64,000 nucleotides of DNA from Pirellulales bacterium. Its GTDB lineage: Bacteria; Planctomycetota; Planctomycetia; Pirellulales; JADZDJ01. The DNA is taken from the NCBI GenBank assembly GCA_035499655.1, contig DATJYL010000095.1, positions 1 to 64,000 on the forward strand. The letters are read 5' to 3'. A model generated the notes under the pieces. That model was not told the origin of the DNA. It ran no database searches and saw only the letters and a list, made by a program, of their open reading frames with translations. Every line of letters begins with the position of its first letter. Position 1 is the stretch's first letter. Of this stretch, positions 62,106-64,000 are shown one piece after another. The position numbers and the translations under genes are program-made.

Positions 62106-64000
62106 ATGAAATGCTGCCAGCCGATTCGATTTGCCGTTGCTATCACGCTCGTCTCCTTACTCGTTCCCGCGATTGCCGCGGCCCAAGGGGTGCTCATCAA
62201 TATCAACGAAGGCGACCACGTGATTCTGCCGCGGCCGCCGATCATTATCGAGCCAGGCCCTTGGCCGCACCCACGTCCGCAACCAGAACCGTCCAGCTAC
62301 AAAATCAAATCGTTGGAGGTGAATGTCAAACTCGACGGTCAAATTGCCCGCGTGCAAACCAGCCAATTGTTTGTGAACACAGGCAGCCGGCCGATGGAAG
62401 TTTGCTTTGTGTTTCCGCTGCCTTACGACGGGGCGGTCGATCAGCTCACCTTGCAGATCGACGGGCAGGAATATCCGGCGAAGCTGCTCGATGCCAAAGA
62501 TGCGCGGCGGATGTACGAGGACATTGTCCGAAAAAATAAAGACCCCGCGCTGCTGGAATGGATGGGCACGGGCTTGTTCAAAACGAGCGTGTTTCCGGTG
62601 CCTCCGGGGGGCGAGCGGAAAGTGACGCTGCGCTATTCGCAATTGTGCCGGCAATGGGACGGGCTGACCGATTTTATCTTCCCGCTTAGCACGGCCAAAT
62701 ACACTTCGCAGCCGGTGGATGAAATCAAATTCCAGGCGGCCATCGAAAGCGACGCCGACATCAAGAACGTCTACAGTCCCAGCCACGCCGTCGACATCAA
62801 GCGGCCCGACGCCAAGCACGCCCTCATCAGCTACACGGCCAAAAGCACGGTGCCGACGGACGACTTTCGCTTGTTTTACGACGTGGGAAAAGATTTGGTC
62901 GGCACGCGCATTCTCAGCTACCGGCCCGATGCGGGTGAAGACGGTTACTTTTTGCTGCTGACCAGTCCGCAAATCAAGGCCGGCGATGCGGCCGCGGCCA
63001 AAAAAACCGTAGTGCTGGCGATCGATCGTTCCGGCAGCATGAGCGGTGAAAAAATCGACCAGGCCAAAGCCGCCGCCAAGTTCGTCGTCGAGCATTTGCA
63101 CGAGGGGGATTTATTCAACCTGATTGCATACGACAGCGACGTGGAAAGTTGGAAGCCGGAGTTGCAAAAATTCGACGACGACAGCCGGAAAGCCGCCGTT
63201 GGCTTTATCGAAGGCATTTACGCCGGCGGCAGCACCAACATCAACGGCGCGCTGGGCACGGCACTGTCGCAATTGCATGATGCCGGGCGGCCGAACTTCG
63301 TCATCTTTCTGACCGACGGCATTCCCACCGTCGGCGAAACCAACGAAAGTAAAATTATCGCCAATGCCAAAGCCAATAATACGGTGCGGGCCCGCATTTT
63401 CGATTTTGGCGTTGGTTACGACGTGAACAGCCGCCTTTTGGATAAGCTGGCCCGCGAGAATTTCGGACTGACTGAATATGTGCGGCCCAACGAGAACATT
63501 GAAGGGGCGGTGGCGGCGCTTTACAGCCGCATTGGCTCGCCGGTGATGACGGGCGTGAAGCTGACGGTTGACGTCGATGGCCTCAAGCCGGAAGACGGGT
63601 CGGTGGTGAACCGGGTTTATCCCAAAGATGTGTTCGATTTGTTCGCCGGCGAGCAGTTGGTAATGGTAGGGCGCTACAAAAAATCAGGTGCTGCGAAAAT
63701 TACCATCACCGGCCATGTTGGCGACGGCGCTAGTGACAACGCCGAACAGAAATTCGACTTTCCCGCGAACTTGGTGGATCACAGCGCGGATGAATCGCAA
63801 GCCTTCATCGAAAAACTGTGGGCCGTACGGCGGGTGGGCGAAATTCTGGACGAGATCGATTTGAACGGCCGCAACGAAGAACTGGTGAAAGAATTAGTTT
63901 CACAGTCGCTGAAGCACGGCATCATCACGCCGTACACTTCGTTCCTGGCCGACGAAAACGGAGGGCGCGATTTAGCATCGGACGCCAAAGAGGCAGGCGT
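62106..64000 (+). CDS. VIT and von Willebrand factor A domain protein, C-terminus beyond the window
   Basis: An open frame of at least 631 residues, running off the right end. Signal peptide (about 1-26), Pro-rich linker, then a VIT domain (about 60-200; RVQTSQLFVNTGSRPMEVCF, YPAKLLDAKDARRMYEDIV, KTSVFPVPPGGERKVTLRYS), and a VWA domain (about 300-480) with an intact metal-ion site DRSGSMS and later VIFLTDG. This is the layout of inter-alpha-trypsin-inhibitor heavy-chain-like proteins, widespread in planctomycetes and thought to bind proteins or matrix at the surface. The ATG at 62106 has GGAGG 5 bases upstream. Confidence 0.95.
   Translation, partial: MKCCQPIRFAVAITLVSLLVPAIAAAQGVLININEGDHVILPRPPIIIEPGPWPHPRPQPEPSSYKIKSLEVNVKLDGQIARVQTSQLFVNTGSRPMEVCFVFPLPYDGAVDQLTLQIDGQEYPAKLLDAKDARRMYEDIVRKNKDPALLEWMGTGLFKTSVFPVPPGGERKVTLRYSQLCRQWDGLTDFIFPLSTAKYTSQPVDEIKFQAAIESDADIKNVYSPSHAVDIKRPDAKHALISYTAKSTVPTDDFRLFYDVGKDLVGTRILSYRPDAGEDGYFLLLTSPQIKAGDAAAAKKTVVLAIDRSGSMSGEKIDQAKAAAKFVVEHLHEGDLFNLIAYDSDVESWKPELQKFDDDSRKAAVGFIEGIYAGGSTNINGALGTALSQLHDAGRPNFVIFLTDGIPTVGETNESKIIANAKANNTVRARIFDFGVGYDVNSRLLDKLARENFGLTEYVRPNENIEGAVAALYSRIGSPVMTGVKLTVDVDGLKPEDGSVVNRVYPKDVFDLFAGEQLVMVGRYKKSGAAKITITGHVGDGASDNAEQKFDFPANLVDHSADESQAFIEKLWAVRRVGEILDEIDLNGRNEELVKELVSQSLKHGIITPYTSFLADENGGRDLASDAKEAG

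Overview
The window looks like chromosomal DNA of a planctomycete, most likely of the Pirellulales type. The basis is gene content: a pilin-like DUF1559 protein, DUF1570 and DUF1598 proteins, a Tat-exported Gfo/Idh/MocA oxidoreductase next to a DoxX-type membrane protein, a dockerin plus PEP-CTERM secreted lyase, an FHA-linked sigma-54 activator, and many secreted PDZ or hypothetical proteins. The DNA is moderately GC-rich by eye (not counted). Most genes stand alone or in pairs on either strand. No rRNA, tRNA, CRISPR array or complete insertion sequence was recognised.

Layout. 0.1-9.4 kb: an HtrA-like protease, a secreted protein of unknown function, a HEAT-repeat lipoprotein, a coiled-coil plus SPFH pair, a DUF1570 putative metalloprotease, and dnaA (without dnaN). 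9.9-18.7 kb: an acetyltransferase, two PDZ proteins, a DUF3754-like membrane protein, and the Gfo/Idh/MocA plus DoxX pair. 19-25 kb: a 2-hydroxyacid dehydrogenase overlapping tail-to-tail with a large pectate-lyase-like PEP-CTERM protein, a Ser/Thr kinase and an esterase. 25-34 kb: small hypotheticals, a second Gfo/Idh/MocA protein, a thioredoxin-fold protein, a DUF1559 protein with a lipoprotein, and a sigma-54 activator divergent from a DUF1598 protein. 34.8-45 kb: thiC, hicAB, an MFS transporter, a GxxExxY gene inside inverted repeats, dapB and thrC (aspartate-family synthesis), a DksA/TraR-like protein with lspA, an Rrf2 regulator and an inositol-monophosphatase-family enzyme. 45.4-51.6 kb: rpmB, gatC-gatA-gatB, a SAM hydroxide adenosyltransferase and bioA. 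51.7-58.6 kb: two ExbD/TolR-like proteins and a MotA/TolQ/ExbB-like channel with a long tail, interleaved with queD and queC. 58.6-64 kb: a lipoprotein, two secreted proteins and a VIT-VWA protein cut by the window end.

The most interesting system is the putative ion-driven motor at 51.7-57.6 kb. It has one TolQ/MotA-like subunit with a roughly 200-residue coiled-coil tail and two different single-pass B-type subunits. Each B subunit has an aspartate at residue 19 at the start of its membrane helix. One carries about 400 residues of Gly/Asn/Ser-rich sequence between two copies of a repeated domain. A stator with a heterodimeric B subunit and a very large surface domain would be unusual.

The second theme is a rich set of short palindromic and heptameric repeats. 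They include an 80-bp element present twice, a 49-bp tandem triplication, and several families whose ends repeatedly touch or overlap stop codons of neighbouring genes. Other notable points are a thrC whose conserved zinc-finger N-terminus seems to need an ATT start, and a repeat-like in-frame insertion in a phosphatase gene.
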